From a virus, in IMG/VR virus record IMGVR_UViG_3300020470_000107, positions 1-32,950 of that record: a stretch of DNA of 32,950 nt; one strand, written 5' to 3'. The notes below the pieces were generated by a model, which was not told where the DNA came from, ran no database searches, and saw only the letters and a list, made by a program, of their open reading frames with translations. This document shows, in pieces, positions 16,800 to 24,602 of the stretch. Position numbers and translations under genes: made by a program. The first letter of the stretch is position 1. Each line of letters begins with the position of its first letter.

Positions 16800-18818
16800 A
16801 TGCCTCTTACACTGACAGCAAAACAAAAACAAAGAATTGATACAGCTAGTAACTGGACAAGTGCTAACCCCGTTTTGCTTACAGGAGAAATAGGAATCGA
16901 GTCTGACACTGGGAAGGCAAAGTTAGGCGATGGGTCAACAGCTTGGAGTTCTTTAGGTTATACAGCTTTTGGCGGATTACCAAAGACCGGCGGCACAATG
17001 ACCGGCGCAATTCTTGGTGATAATTCGACAAGCGCCAGTACTCCAGGTTATGCGTTTGATGGTGATGCAAATACAGGATTATTAAGAACGGGTGCTGATG
17101 CGGTTGCTTTGGTAACAGGTGGAACGGCTGCGGTTTCTGTTGATAGCTCCCAAAACGTTGTTATAGCCGCGAACTTAACAGTTAATGGAACTACGACAAC
17201 AATTGATACTCAAAATTTAGATGTAGAAGATAAAAATATAACGATAGGAAAAGTAAGCACCCCTTCTGATACGACTGCCTCTGGAGGAGGCATTACTTTA
17301 AAAGGATCGTCAGATAAAACGATTACTTGGACAGATTCAACGGATTCATGGGATTTCAATCAGCACGTTAATATTGCAACTGGCAAAGAATACAAAGTTA
17401 ATAACGTATCAGTTTTAAGTTCAACAACTCTTGGGACTTCTGTTGTTGGCTCTTCTCTGACTTCTGTTGGAACTATTGGAACAGGAACATGGCAGGGGAC
17501 AGTAATAGCGGCTGCTTATCTTCCTGATGGGACTACAAGCGCAGAAGGTGTCGTTCAGTTAGAAGACTCAACCTCTTCGACATCTACGACTAAAGCGGCT
17601 ACTCCTGCGAGTGTTAAGGTTTCTAAGGACGCGGCGGACGCAGCGGCAACAACAGCTAATGCGGCATTGCCTAAAGCTGGCGGACAAATTTCTGGCAATA
17701 TTACTTGTGCTGGTACTGAAACTGTTGATGGAAGAGATTTATCTGTTGATGGCGCAAAACTAGACGGTATAGAAGCTAGTGCAGACGTAACAGATGCCAC
17801 TAACGTTAATGCGGCTGGCGCAATAATGGAAAGTGATGTTGATGCAAAAGGGGACATATTAGCAGGTACAGCAGATAATACCGTTTCACGTTTAGCGGTT
17901 GGTACTGATGGATATGTTTTAAAAGCTGATAGCTCAACAACGACAGGTTTAGCATGGGGTCTTGATAGCGCAACTGACTCAACAAAGCTCCCTCTTGCAG
18001 GCGGAACCCTGACGGGAAAAGTGACTCATAACTATACTTCAAGTCTAAGAATCCCCGCAGGAACTACTGCCCAACGTGACGCTTCAGCAGCAGTAGGTGA
18101 TTTTAGATGGAATACCACTCTTGAACAGTATGAAGGATATGACGGTAGTGCATGGGGTGAGATAGGAGGCTCAGGAGGAACTGGCGCAGCAGACCTTTTA
18201 GATATTGCCAGCTCTAGCGGAACAGGAGGAGGCTCTGCAACTTTCAACGGTACAGCCTACCGATTTAAGTTAGTTACTAAAGGAACGTCAACAGCCGTCA
18301 CCCCTACCTCTGCCGAAATCCTGACTGTTTCGATTAACGGGATTCTTCAAAAACCAAATGACGGTTCTGGACAAGGAGATATGACTGAGGGTTATGTCGT
18401 ATCAGGTACAGATATAATTTTTGATTCACCTCCTGCGGCTTCTTCTGATTACTTTATTGTCAATATGGGCGCGGCTGTATCGGTAGGTAATGCTTCAACA
18501 GTTACCGTTGCTGATGAGAGTTCAGACACAACTTGCTTCCCTACTTTTGTTACAGGTGCGACAGGGAACCTTGCAGCAAAGACAGGATCAAACTTAACTT
18601 TTAACTCTAGTTCTGGACAATTAGCGGCGACATCTTTTGCAGGTGATGGCTCTGCTTTAACTGGTATCGCTGGGGCTACGGCTGATGGTTGCCTATATGA
18701 AAACGATAGAACACTAAGCAACAATTACACGATAGGGTCAGGCAAAGGAGCACATTGCGTGGGACCGTTGACAATTAGTGCAACATTGACTATTAACGGT
18801 CGCTTAGTTATTAGCTAA
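16800..18818 (+). CDS. tail fibre protein
   Basis: 672 aa of Gly/Ser/Thr/Ala-rich sequence. It opens with a trimeric fibre start (GEIGIESDTGKAKLGDGSTAW) used in many phage fibres, followed by LPKTGGTMTGAILGD, LTSVGTIGTGTWQGTVI, LPKAGGQISGNI, LPLAGGTLTGKV (repeated fibre units of the GGxxTG type), GTTAQRDASAAVGDFRWNTT and, near the end, CLYENDRTLSNNYTIGSGKG. These blocks recur in marine cyanophage fibre proteins as I remember them. It likely forms a homotrimer at the tail tip and contacts the host surface. A 9-nt gap separates it from the next gene. Confidence 0.85.
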   Translation: MPLTLTAKQKQRIDTASNWTSANPVLLTGEIGIESDTGKAKLGDGSTAWSSLGYTAFGGLPKTGGTMTGAILGDNSTSASTPGYAFDGDANTGLLRTGADAVALVTGGTAAVSVDSSQNVVIAANLTVNGTTTTIDTQNLDVEDKNITIGKVSTPSDTTASGGGITLKGSSDKTITWTDSTDSWDFNQHVNIATGKEYKVNNVSVLSSTTLGTSVVGSSLTSVGTIGTGTWQGTVIAAAYLPDGTTSAEGVVQLEDSTSSTSTTKAATPASVKVSKDAADAAATTANAALPKAGGQISGNITCAGTETVDGRDLSVDGAKLDGIEASADVTDATNVNAAGAIMESDVDAKGDILAGTADNTVSRLAVGTDGYVLKADSSTTTGLAWGLDSATDSTKLPLAGGTLTGKVTHNYTSSLRIPAGTTAQRDASAAVGDFRWNTTLEQYEGYDGSAWGEIGGSGGTGAADLLDIASSSGTGGGSATFNGTAYRFKLVTKGTSTAVTPTSAEILTVSINGILQKPNDGSGQGDMTEGYVVSGTDIIFDSPPAASSDYFIVNMGAAVSVGNASTVTVADESSDTTCFPTFVTGATGNLAAKTGSNLTFNSSSGQLAATSFAGDGSALTGIAGATADGCLYENDRTLSNNYTIGSGKGAHCVGPLTISATLTINGRLVIS

Positions 18819-18827
18819 TATAAAACT

Positions 18828-19442
18828 ATGACGATTGTTCTAAACGGGGCTTCAAATACTCTTACTGGGTTGGCTACGGCTGGCGCAGGAATACCAGGGT
18901 CAGAAGTTGTCGCAGCAGGAGCACTTTCTAACGGTGGAATCATTCAAGTAAAGAGTGTGCATTTTAACAGTGGAGTTGCTAGTCAAAGTCACCCTGCACA
19001 AAACTCATCCCAAAGTTGGTGGGAATATGACAATGCAAATTTAAGAATTGGTATTACTCCAACAGCAGCGTCAAACAAAATATTAGTTATGGGTCATGTG
19101 AGCGTTGGTGCTGCTGTTAGTACAGCATTATCCTTTAGAATATATAGACGATTAGGCAGCGGTACAGGTGCAATGGTTGGCAGCAATACTGCTACAAATG
19201 GCACAGCTTATTTATGTTTTGGATCAACTCTAATAGATCAAACCAACCAAACTTACACACAACCTTTCACTTATTTAGATACTCCTGCCAATGCAAGTGA
19301 TGAACACGTTTATTATTTAGGATTTAATCATAACAGTAGTCAAACAAGAGATATTAAAATAAATACATCTGGAGATGATAGTAGTGATTATGCTTGCGAA
19401 AGAGCAACTTCTGGTATCACATTAATGGAGGTAGTAGCATGA
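18828..19442 (+). CDS. fibre / adhesin-like virion protein, copy 1
   Basis: 204 aa. A short N-terminal shaft (GASNTLTGLATAGAGIPGSE, then VVAAGALSNGGIIQVK) precedes a beta-sandwich-like head with ITPTAASNKILVMGHVS, YLDTPANASDEHVYYLGFN and C-terminal GITLMEVVA. It is paralogous in this head to the protein at 19594-20286. It is followed by a 51-aa small ORF and coupled to it by ATGA. The C-terminal LMEV codons carry GGAGG, which serves as the ribosome binding site of that ORF. Likely a receptor-binding or host-range protein. Confidence 0.7.
   Translation: MTIVLNGASNTLTGLATAGAGIPGSEVVAAGALSNGGIIQVKSVHFNSGVASQSHPAQNSSQSWWEYDNANLRIGITPTAASNKILVMGHVSVGAAVSTALSFRIYRRLGSGTGAMVGSNTATNGTAYLCFGSTLIDQTNQTYTQPFTYLDTPANASDEHVYYLGFNHNSSQTRDIKINTSGDDSSDYACERATSGITLMEVVA
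19422..19433 (+). promoter_or_regulatory. ribosome binding site embedded in LMEV codons, first copy
   Basis: The 12-base string ttaatggaggta encodes the C-terminal LMEV of the fibre at 18828 and places GGAGG at 19427-19431 about 7 nt before ATG at 19439. The identical string recurs at 20269-20280 ahead of the next small ORF. Confidence 0.75.
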
Positions 19443-19594
19443 GCAGTATTTATAAGCATGAACGTAGAGAAAACTATCCTTCTTTAGGAGATTTTGCGGA
19501 TGCTATGTACTGGAACAGTGAAGGAGATGATACGAAATTAAAAGCTTATTACGCAGCCTGTAAAAAGGTTAAATCTGACATTCCTAAATCCTAA
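19439..19594 (+). CDS. 51-aa small protein, tail fibre assembly-like
   Basis: The ATG at 19439 lies in an ATGA overlap and has GGAGG upstream, so this is preferred to a start at 19394, which would overlap the fibre coding sequence. The protein (…ENYPSLGDFADAMYW…KVKSDIPKS) matches the C-terminal half of the 96-aa protein at 20286 (…EAYPSLQEQFDLQYW…KVKSDNPKPT). YPSLxxxxDxxYW followed by a KVKxxxPK end is a pattern I know from small proteins beside cyanophage fibres, possibly assembly chaperones. Function inferred. Confidence 0.7.
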   Translation: MSSIYKHERRENYPSLGDFADAMYWNSEGDDTKLKAYYAACKKVKSDIPKS

Positions 19595-20286
19595 TGCCAG
19601 GCGAAGCACAAATAACAGCAGCATCAGGAGGCGGGTCCGCAGCATTTGTAGGGCCACCGACTAGCAGCATACATACAAAGCTCAAGCTTCCCGGTGATAC
19701 GGGTTCTGCTGGTCAAGTTCTTAAGATTAAGAGTGCTAACCATTCATCGACAAACGCGGAACTTGAATGGGCGGCTGATGCTGGCGGTAAAGTTCTTCAA
19801 ATAGTTCAATCAACTAATTCGGATGCTCGGTCATCAACAAGTACAAGTTTCGCAGATATCAGTGGCACTGATGAAACAGGAAGTGGAACAGTTTGGGAAT
19901 GTAATATCACACCATCATCGGCAAGTAATAAGGTCATAATTTTTCTAAATGCAAGAATGTCATGGAGTGGCGATGCAGGACATTTAAGATTGCAGAGAGG
20001 TAGTACTGTCATTAATGCAGGAACTTATACGGCTGCTAGAGCTGGTATAGGTGGAGGATATATGGGAGGTGCATCTTTAGGAGAAATCTATTATGGAACT
20101 TATAATATGAGTACAGCATTCATGGATGAACCTAATACGACAAGTGAAGTAACTTATAAATGTCAATGGTATGTTAATAGCGGATATGCTGTTCTTAATG
20201 GACCTTCTTCACATCTAGTTGCTGGTTACAATAACGTATATGCCAATGCCGTTGAGAGTTCAATATTGTTAATGGAGGTAAGCTGA
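19594..20286 (+). CDS. fibre / adhesin-like virion protein, copy 2
   Basis: 230 aa. N-terminal KLKLPGDTGSAGQVLKIKSA and ELEWAADAGGK is a common fibre-start block. The C-terminal 130 residues share order and motifs with the protein at 18828: NITPSSASNKVIIFLNARM, AFMDEPNTTSEVTYKCQWYV and the ending SSILLMEVS. It starts by TAATG overlap and ends by TGATG overlap with the next small ORF, whose Shine-Dalgarno sequence is again in the LMEV codons. It is probably a diverged duplicate that broadens host recognition. Confidence 0.7.
   Translation: MPGEAQITAASGGGSAAFVGPPTSSIHTKLKLPGDTGSAGQVLKIKSANHSSTNAELEWAADAGGKVLQIVQSTNSDARSSTSTSFADISGTDETGSGTVWECNITPSSASNKVIIFLNARMSWSGDAGHLRLQRGSTVINAGTYTAARAGIGGGYMGGASLGEIYYGTYNMSTAFMDEPNTTSEVTYKCQWYVNSGYAVLNGPSSHLVAGYNNVYANAVESSILLMEVS
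20269..20280 (+). promoter_or_regulatory. ribosome binding site embedded in LMEV codons, second copy
   Basis: Same 12 bases (ttaatggaggta) as at 19422-19433. GGAGG lies about 8 nt before the ATG at 20286 of the downstream small gene. Confidence 0.75.
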
Positions 20287-20576
20287 TGTTAGATTTTGCT
20301 GCAATATATAAAGCTTATCCAGAGGTCATACATCTAGGAGAAAAAGCCTTTGATAAAGATTGGAAAGAAGTAACTATTGAGCAATCTAAAATAAATGCTG
20401 CACGAACTGAATTAAACACAGAGGCCGCAAAAGTTAAATATAAAACCGATAGAGCTGAAGCTTATCCATCACTACAAGAACAATTTGATCTTCAATACTG
20501 GGACAAAGTAAATGGAACTACAAAGTGGCAAGAGGCGATCGCTAAAGTTAAATCAGATAACCCTAAGCCAACATGA
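20286..20576 (+). CDS. 96-aa tail fibre assembly-like protein
   Basis: Helical, 96 aa: FAAIYKAYPEVIHLGEKAFD, then a charged helix, then EAYPSLQEQFDLQYWDKVNG and AKVKSDNPKPT. The C-terminal 40 residues are paralogous to the 51-aa protein at 19439. This one has an extra N-terminal half, so the smaller one may be a shortened copy or this one an extended copy. A role as fibre-specific chaperone is inferred from its coupling to the fibre gene. Followed at 15 nt by the next fibre gene with a strong AAGGAGGT. Confidence 0.7.
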   Translation: MLDFAAIYKAYPEVIHLGEKAFDKDWKEVTIEQSKINAARTELNTEAAKVKYKTDRAEAYPSLQEQFDLQYWDKVNGTTKWQEAIAKVKSDNPKPT

Positions 20577-20591
20577 AGGAGGTAAATTAAA

Positions 20592-21677
20592 ATGGCTGTA
20601 GTTGACCAAGATAATATTAGTTCAAGCAGCGGCACAGGAGCGGCTATTAGTCTCACAGCGAGTAGCAATACTTGTACTGCAAATATCACTAATATTCCAG
20701 GTAGAAATTTAATAATTAATGGTTCTCAAGCTATAGATCAAAGAAATAATGGAACTGAAGTGACTCCAGTCCATGCAAAATGTGTTACTGATCGTTTTAA
20801 ATTTGATTTGTCACAAGCTTCAAAGGTCAAAGCTCAACAGGTAGCAGATGGCCCAACAGGATTTACAAAGAGTCTTAAAGTTACATCTTTAGCAGCTACA
20901 ACTCCTGGGGCTTCTGATTATTACCTACTACAACAGCATATTGAAGGTTTAAATTCAGCTCAGTTGGGATGGGGAGCTGCTGGAGCGAAAACTGTTACCT
21001 TGTCTTTCTGGGTTAAATCTAGTTTGACAGGAACTTTTGCTGCTTGTATAAGAAATGGTGCTTATGACAGAGCAAATGTTCAAACTTATGCAATTTCTGC
21101 TGCTGATACCTGGGAGAAAAAAACTATAACTTTTACAGGTGATACTAGCGGAACTTGGTTGACTACCACAGGAAAAGGTTTATCGGTGGGATGGGATTTC
21201 GGAGGTGGTACTAATTTTGACGCCGCCTCAACTGGTTCATGGTTGGCTACAAATGATTTTACTACTAGTTCTTGTACTCATTTAGTAGCTACCAATGCCG
21301 CTACATGGCAAATAACAGCCGTTCAATTAGAAGCTTCGGAATACGCCTCGGAATTTGATCATAAAAAGTATTCTGATGAATTGAAAGAGTGTCGTAGATA
21401 TTACTATCAAGCTGGTGTTAATGATGTAAACACCAGTACAGAATGGATCAAACTTCTATTGACTCGTACAGGTGGATTAAGAAACGCAAATGTTATGTTT
21501 AGAGAAACAATGAGAGCTGCGCCAACAGTTACACTTACGGGTCAATTTGATGATGGTGGAGCAACAATCGTTGCAGGTGGTATAGGTATAGAAAGATGTA
21601 CTTTTAATCAATCATCATCTTCTGCCGCTGGCGATGCTCCTTCTGTCTATTATTGGACAGCCGCTGCGGAGCTTTAA
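20592..21677 (+). CDS. putative receptor-binding fibre with carbohydrate-binding-like domain
   Basis: 361 aa, AAGGAGGT Shine-Dalgarno 8 nt upstream. Landmarks: NLIINGSQAIDQRNNG, VTDRFKFDLSQASK, a jelly-roll-like core (VTLSFWVKSSLTGTFAACIR; DTWEKKTITFTGDTSGTW), ITAVQLEASEYASEFDHKKYS and DELKECRRYYYQ. This layout is a widespread phage virion family in which a beta-sandwich resembling carbohydrate-binding modules is followed by a receptor-facing tail, known to me from cyanophage and other marine phage structural genes. It presumably binds surface polysaccharide. Its C-terminus ends just before the short gene at 21680. Confidence 0.75.
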   Translation: MAVVDQDNISSSSGTGAAISLTASSNTCTANITNIPGRNLIINGSQAIDQRNNGTEVTPVHAKCVTDRFKFDLSQASKVKAQQVADGPTGFTKSLKVTSLAATTPGASDYYLLQQHIEGLNSAQLGWGAAGAKTVTLSFWVKSSLTGTFAACIRNGAYDRANVQTYAISAADTWEKKTITFTGDTSGTWLTTTGKGLSVGWDFGGGTNFDAASTGSWLATNDFTTSSCTHLVATNAATWQITAVQLEASEYASEFDHKKYSDELKECRRYYYQAGVNDVNTSTEWIKLLLTRTGGLRNANVMFRETMRAAPTVTLTGQFDDGGATIVAGGIGIERCTFNQSSSSAAGDAPSVYYWTAAAEL

Positions 21678-21679
21678 CT

Positions 21680-21844
21680 ATGACTTATAAAAAAATAATA
21701 GATCCTTTTACAGAAAAGGAATCCACAAAGACAATCTTACGGAAAGCAGATAATGCTTGTATCCCTTTTGATGACGCAAACACTGATTATATTGAATATA
21801 AAGCCTGGTTAGAAGCAGGTAATACCCCAGAGGAGGCCGACTAA
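21680..21844 (+). CDS. 54-aa small protein beside fibre
   Basis: ATG at 21680 (MTYKKIIDPFTEKESTKTIL...) is chosen over an upstream in-frame start at 21653 that lies inside the fibre gene. The sequence has the pattern CIPFDDANTDYIEYKAWLEA, close to a small phage family in which NxDYxxYKxWLxxGNxPE is repeated (often found next to or within tail assembly proteins). It is not paralogous to the two YPSL small proteins. It overlaps the next fibre gene by TAATG. A chaperone-like role is inferred. Confidence 0.65.
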   Translation: MTYKKIIDPFTEKESTKTILRKADNACIPFDDANTDYIEYKAWLEAGNTPEEAD

Positions 21845-23160
21845 TGGGATTAACTCAAGCAGGCGAGGAAGGTCTTAAATTTTCCAATAGTGGCTCTAAC
21901 GGTCAATATATAAAGAAAGACAGCACCGCTACAGGAGGCATGAGCTGGGCCGATGCCGAGGCTGGCAAGTTCGTTACAGGTACTACGGCAGAACGTCCAG
22001 GCAGTCCAAGTATCGGAGATTGTCGAGTCAATACAACAACTAAAAGCTTTGAATATTACAACGGTCAAGATTGGGTCTTTACTCATCAAGTGCCTAGTCT
22101 TGATGGCGTTAGCGGAAATATTGAATCAGGACAAACAGGAAATTTAACTCTTACTGTTTCCAGTAATACCTCAACAATTGATGTTGTATATAAAGAGGGG
22201 AGCACAGTCCTGGCTACTGTTGCAGCTCAGGCGGTTTCCAGTGGTACGGCTACAGTTGCAACTCCTGCGGCTGTATATGGTCAATCAGTCGGCGACACTA
22301 TTGTTATTAGCATAAAAAATAACGACATTTCAGGAACACCGTCACAAAATAGCGTTAGTAAAACTGTTCAAGGTATCGCTACAGGTGGGACAGTAACGAC
22401 ATATTCAAGCGGAGGCACAAATTATAAAGTGCATAAATTTAATAGCTCAGGTGATTTAGTGGTTCCAAGTGGTCTTACTCTTTCCAACGTAACCATGATT
22501 GCCTGTGCTGGCGGCGGTTCTTCTGGTCAAGGTGGTAATGGCGGAGGAGGCGGCGGAGGCGGCGGCGGTGGTTGCTCAGGTGCGGCCACTATTTCATCTA
22601 TTGCCGCAGGTACTTATGCAATAGTTATTGGAGCGGGTGGAGCGGCTGCTAATGGTGGTGATACAACTGTTCCTGCAGGACTACAAGGAGACATAGGAGC
22701 AACTCATTTCAATAGCGGTGTCTTTAAAGGCGGTGGCCGTGGCGGTTGGGGATCAGGCGCCGCTGGAAGTTCAGGAGGTTCAGGAGGAGGAGGTAACCCA
22801 GTTAGCGGTGGAGCTGGTGGCGTATCAGTTGCAGGTCAAGGAAATGTGGGTGGTTATGTTGGAGCTTTAAACCAAGGTGACAACGGTTGTGCTGGCGGTG
22901 GCGGATACGGTGGAGCTGCACAAGATGCTGCTTGGAGAAATACAGGAAGCGCAGGCGGCGCGGGTTTAAACTCAGATATTGTTGACGGCTCAACGACTGT
23001 TGAATATTCCGCAGGTGGTAACGGAGGTAATGGGAGCTACTGGGCAAACAATGCGGTTGCAGGTGCTGCCAATACAGGAGAAGGGGCTAAAGGCCCAAGT
23101 GTTAACCGATCCGCCGCTAATGGTGGTTCAGGTGTAGTCATTTTTAGGTACGCTGTTTAA
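21844..23160 (+). CDS. glycine-rich fibre tip adhesin
   Basis: 438 aa. Residues 1-70 are a short fibre block (GTTAERPGSPSIGDCRVNTT and FEYYNGQDWVFTH), about 75-175 an Ig-like domain (SGNIESGQTGNLTLTVSSNT), and from about 215 a glycine-rich region with 11 consecutive glycines near residues 235-247 and many GGxG units, ending GGSGVVIFRYAV. Glycine-rich regions like this can fold as packed polyproline-II helices in adhesins such as the phage S16 gp38 tip, and would be the most exposed receptor-binding part. AGAGG Shine-Dalgarno upstream; overlaps previous gene by TAATG. Confidence 0.8.
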   Translation: MGLTQAGEEGLKFSNSGSNGQYIKKDSTATGGMSWADAEAGKFVTGTTAERPGSPSIGDCRVNTTTKSFEYYNGQDWVFTHQVPSLDGVSGNIESGQTGNLTLTVSSNTSTIDVVYKEGSTVLATVAAQAVSSGTATVATPAAVYGQSVGDTIVISIKNNDISGTPSQNSVSKTVQGIATGGTVTTYSSGGTNYKVHKFNSSGDLVVPSGLTLSNVTMIACAGGGSSGQGGNGGGGGGGGGGGCSGAATISSIAAGTYAIVIGAGGAAANGGDTTVPAGLQGDIGATHFNSGVFKGGGRGGWGSGAAGSSGGSGGGGNPVSGGAGGVSVAGQGNVGGYVGALNQGDNGCAGGGGYGGAAQDAAWRNTGSAGGAGLNSDIVDGSTTVEYSAGGNGGNGSYWANNAVAGAANTGEGAKGPSVNRSAANGGSGVVIFRYAV

Positions 23161-23164
23161 TCCT

Positions 23165-23569
23165 ATGTCACATTTCGCAAAAGTTGAAGACGGCAAAGTC
23201 ACCAACGTCATTGTCGCAGAACAGGAGTTTATTGATAAGCTGCCTGATAAAGACAAATGGGTTCAAACTTCATATAACACTTATGGAGGTAAACATTATG
23301 AACCTGATACTGATCCACCTAGAAAGTATATAAGTTCCGATAAAAAACCTCTTAGAAAAAACTATGCAGGTATTGGCTTTACATACGATAAAGATAAAGA
23401 TGCTTTCATCCCACCTCAACCTAATCCAAGTTGGAAATTAAACCCAGACAGTTGCTTATGGGAAGCACCTGTTCTTTTCCCTACTGATGGAAAAAACTAT
23501 TATTGGGATGAACCTTCTACATCTTGGAAAGAGATTACAGCAAATGGCTCTCTGCCACCTGAGCCTTAA
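23165..23569 (+). CDS. conserved cyanophage-type hypothetical protein
   Basis: 134 aa: MSHFAKVEDGKVTNVIVAEQ, then KWVQTSYNTYGGKHY, RKNYAGIGFTYDKDKDAFI, NPSWKLNPDSCLWEAP and YYWDEPSTSWKEI. This strand-rich W/Y-containing string is a family I recognise as common in marine T4-like cyanophages and pelagic phages, of unknown function. It lies directly after the fibre tip gene with a 4-nt gap, so a tail or virion role is likely. It may be a fibre-associated structural protein. Confidence 0.7.
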   Translation: MSHFAKVEDGKVTNVIVAEQEFIDKLPDKDKWVQTSYNTYGGKHYEPDTDPPRKYISSDKKPLRKNYAGIGFTYDKDKDAFIPPQPNPSWKLNPDSCLWEAPVLFPTDGKNYYWDEPSTSWKEITANGSLPPEP

Positions 23570-23709
23570 TTATGCTTTTGTACTTGGATTGAATAGCTAG
23601 ACCCGATTAAATATAAAGGCGTTAAACAAACTGTTAAACCTAAAACCATAAAAACCCCAACTGTTAAAGCTTTGAAGATTGCTTTTTGTACGGCGGCTTC
23701 TTCAAACAT
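23566..23709 (-). CDS. 47-aa single-pass membrane protein on opposite strand
   Basis: On the minus strand, ATG at 23709-23707 opens 47 codons ending TAA at 23568-23566. The product MFEEAAVQKAIFKALTVGVF... has one clear hydrophobic segment (about residues 13-36, LTVGVFMVLGLTVCLTPLYL) and a polar, charged end (SYSIQVQKHN). It fills the 180-base gap between the two rightward genes and its stop touches the end of the 23165 gene. It would be an unspecific small membrane protein, perhaps a holin-like or exclusion factor; no family recognised. No strong Shine-Dalgarno sequence is visible. Confidence 0.45.
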   Translation of the reverse strand: MFEEAAVQKAIFKALTVGVFMVLGLTVCLTPLYLIGSSYSIQVQKHN

Positions 23710-23748
23710 AAATTGTCTCTACTATGTAGACATATTAACTATTTTAAA

Positions 23749-23961
23749 ATGGTAAGGAAAATCTTAGACGGCGTGGCTGTTTTAGCCTTCTTACTTTCAG
23801 CAGGCTTGGCGGGCGGTTCTTACTTTGGTTATAAGTACGTGACTAGCCCACATGGTCAGGCAAAGATTAAGAAGGCTATCATGGGAGATCTTAAGAAGAT
23901 GATGCCATCGGCTATTGATAAAAAGCTCCCTAAAATGACAGGTCCGGCATTATCCCTTTAG
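23749..23961 (+). CDS. 70-aa membrane protein
   Basis: Start at ATG 23749 rather than at 23686, because the shorter form begins with a positively charged signal-anchor and one membrane helix (VAVLAFLLSAGLAGGSYFGY). The rest (VTSPHGQAKIKKAIMGDLKK, MMPSAIDKKLPKMTG) is basic and helical. The type resembles small single-pass proteins I recall from cyanophages near structural genes. The stop overlaps the next start (TAGTG). Possibly membrane-bound virion or lysis accessory protein; function unknown. Confidence 0.65.
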   Translation: MVRKILDGVAVLAFLLSAGLAGGSYFGYKYVTSPHGQAKIKKAIMGDLKKMMPSAIDKKLPKMTGPALSL

Positions 23962-24602
23962 TGGAAATACCTGAGATCAGGATTCCTGAGATAGAGGTTC
24001 CTTTTGTTTATGTTCCTTTTACCCCAACGCCTATAGATACTCCTGCTGTTATTCCTGGTTGTAGCTATCAACATAGAGATCAAAATTTAAATCCCAACCT
24101 TTTAATAGACGATCCTAATGGGGTCTATGCAACGTGTCCCGAAGGTGAGATTCCTCACTTTTGGCCTATGAATTACGATAAGGAAAACATAACAATTATA
24201 GAGGAGGAGCCGCCAACAGAACAGAAGCAGCCTCCGTTACCAGAAGCAGAAGAGCCCAAGATCCCTGATATACCAACAGAAGAAGAGGACGATCCTTTTG
24301 TTGAATGTCCTGGCGTTAACGATCAGAGGGTTGGCGACTTTCGTAACGATAAAAAACTGGAACGTGTCTCTGGACATCGCCTTTCTGAAGATGGGAAGAG
24401 ATGCATCACTGAATATGAATCAACTAACTTTGTTGAGCAGTTCATCCCTTCGGCTCCTGCTCTTGCTAATGCTGCTGCTATTGCTCTGGTTGCCGCCTCT
24501 GCTCCACTCCTACTTAATCTTGTCAAACCTATCGTGAAAAACTTAGTAAATAAGCTTACTGGGAAGAAGAAAGAGAATGACGATGAGGCAAAGTCTGATT
24601 AG
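23961..24602 (+). CDS. 213-aa Pro/Glu-rich protein with C-terminal membrane anchor
   Basis: GTG start overlapping the previous TAG. Residues 1-50 are an unusual alternating Pro/Ile/Glu/Val string (IPEIRIPEIEVPFVYVPFTP), then a compact section with PGCSYQHRDQNLNPNLLIDD, an acidic Pro/Glu linker (EEEPPTEQKQPPLPEAEEP), the segment LERVSGHRLSEDGKRCITEY, and a C-terminal hydrophobic helix (ALANAAAIALVAASAPLLLN) with a Lys-rich end. Similar domain order occurs in cyanophages as I remember. It could link membrane to virion or cell wall. Function unknown. Its last 47 nt overlap the convergent leftward gene. Confidence 0.65.
   Translation: MEIPEIRIPEIEVPFVYVPFTPTPIDTPAVIPGCSYQHRDQNLNPNLLIDDPNGVYATCPEGEIPHFWPMNYDKENITIIEEEPPTEQKQPPLPEAEEPKIPDIPTEEEDDPFVECPGVNDQRVGDFRNDKKLERVSGHRLSEDGKRCITEYESTNFVEQFIPSAPALANAAAIALVAASAPLLLNLVKPIVKNLVNKLTGKKKENDDEAKSD

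Noticed and set aside
22530-22575. GC-rich repeat of GGC/GGA units
   Set aside because: It is inside the glycine-rich coding region of the fibre tip and keeps frame; not a CRISPR, promoter or structured RNA.
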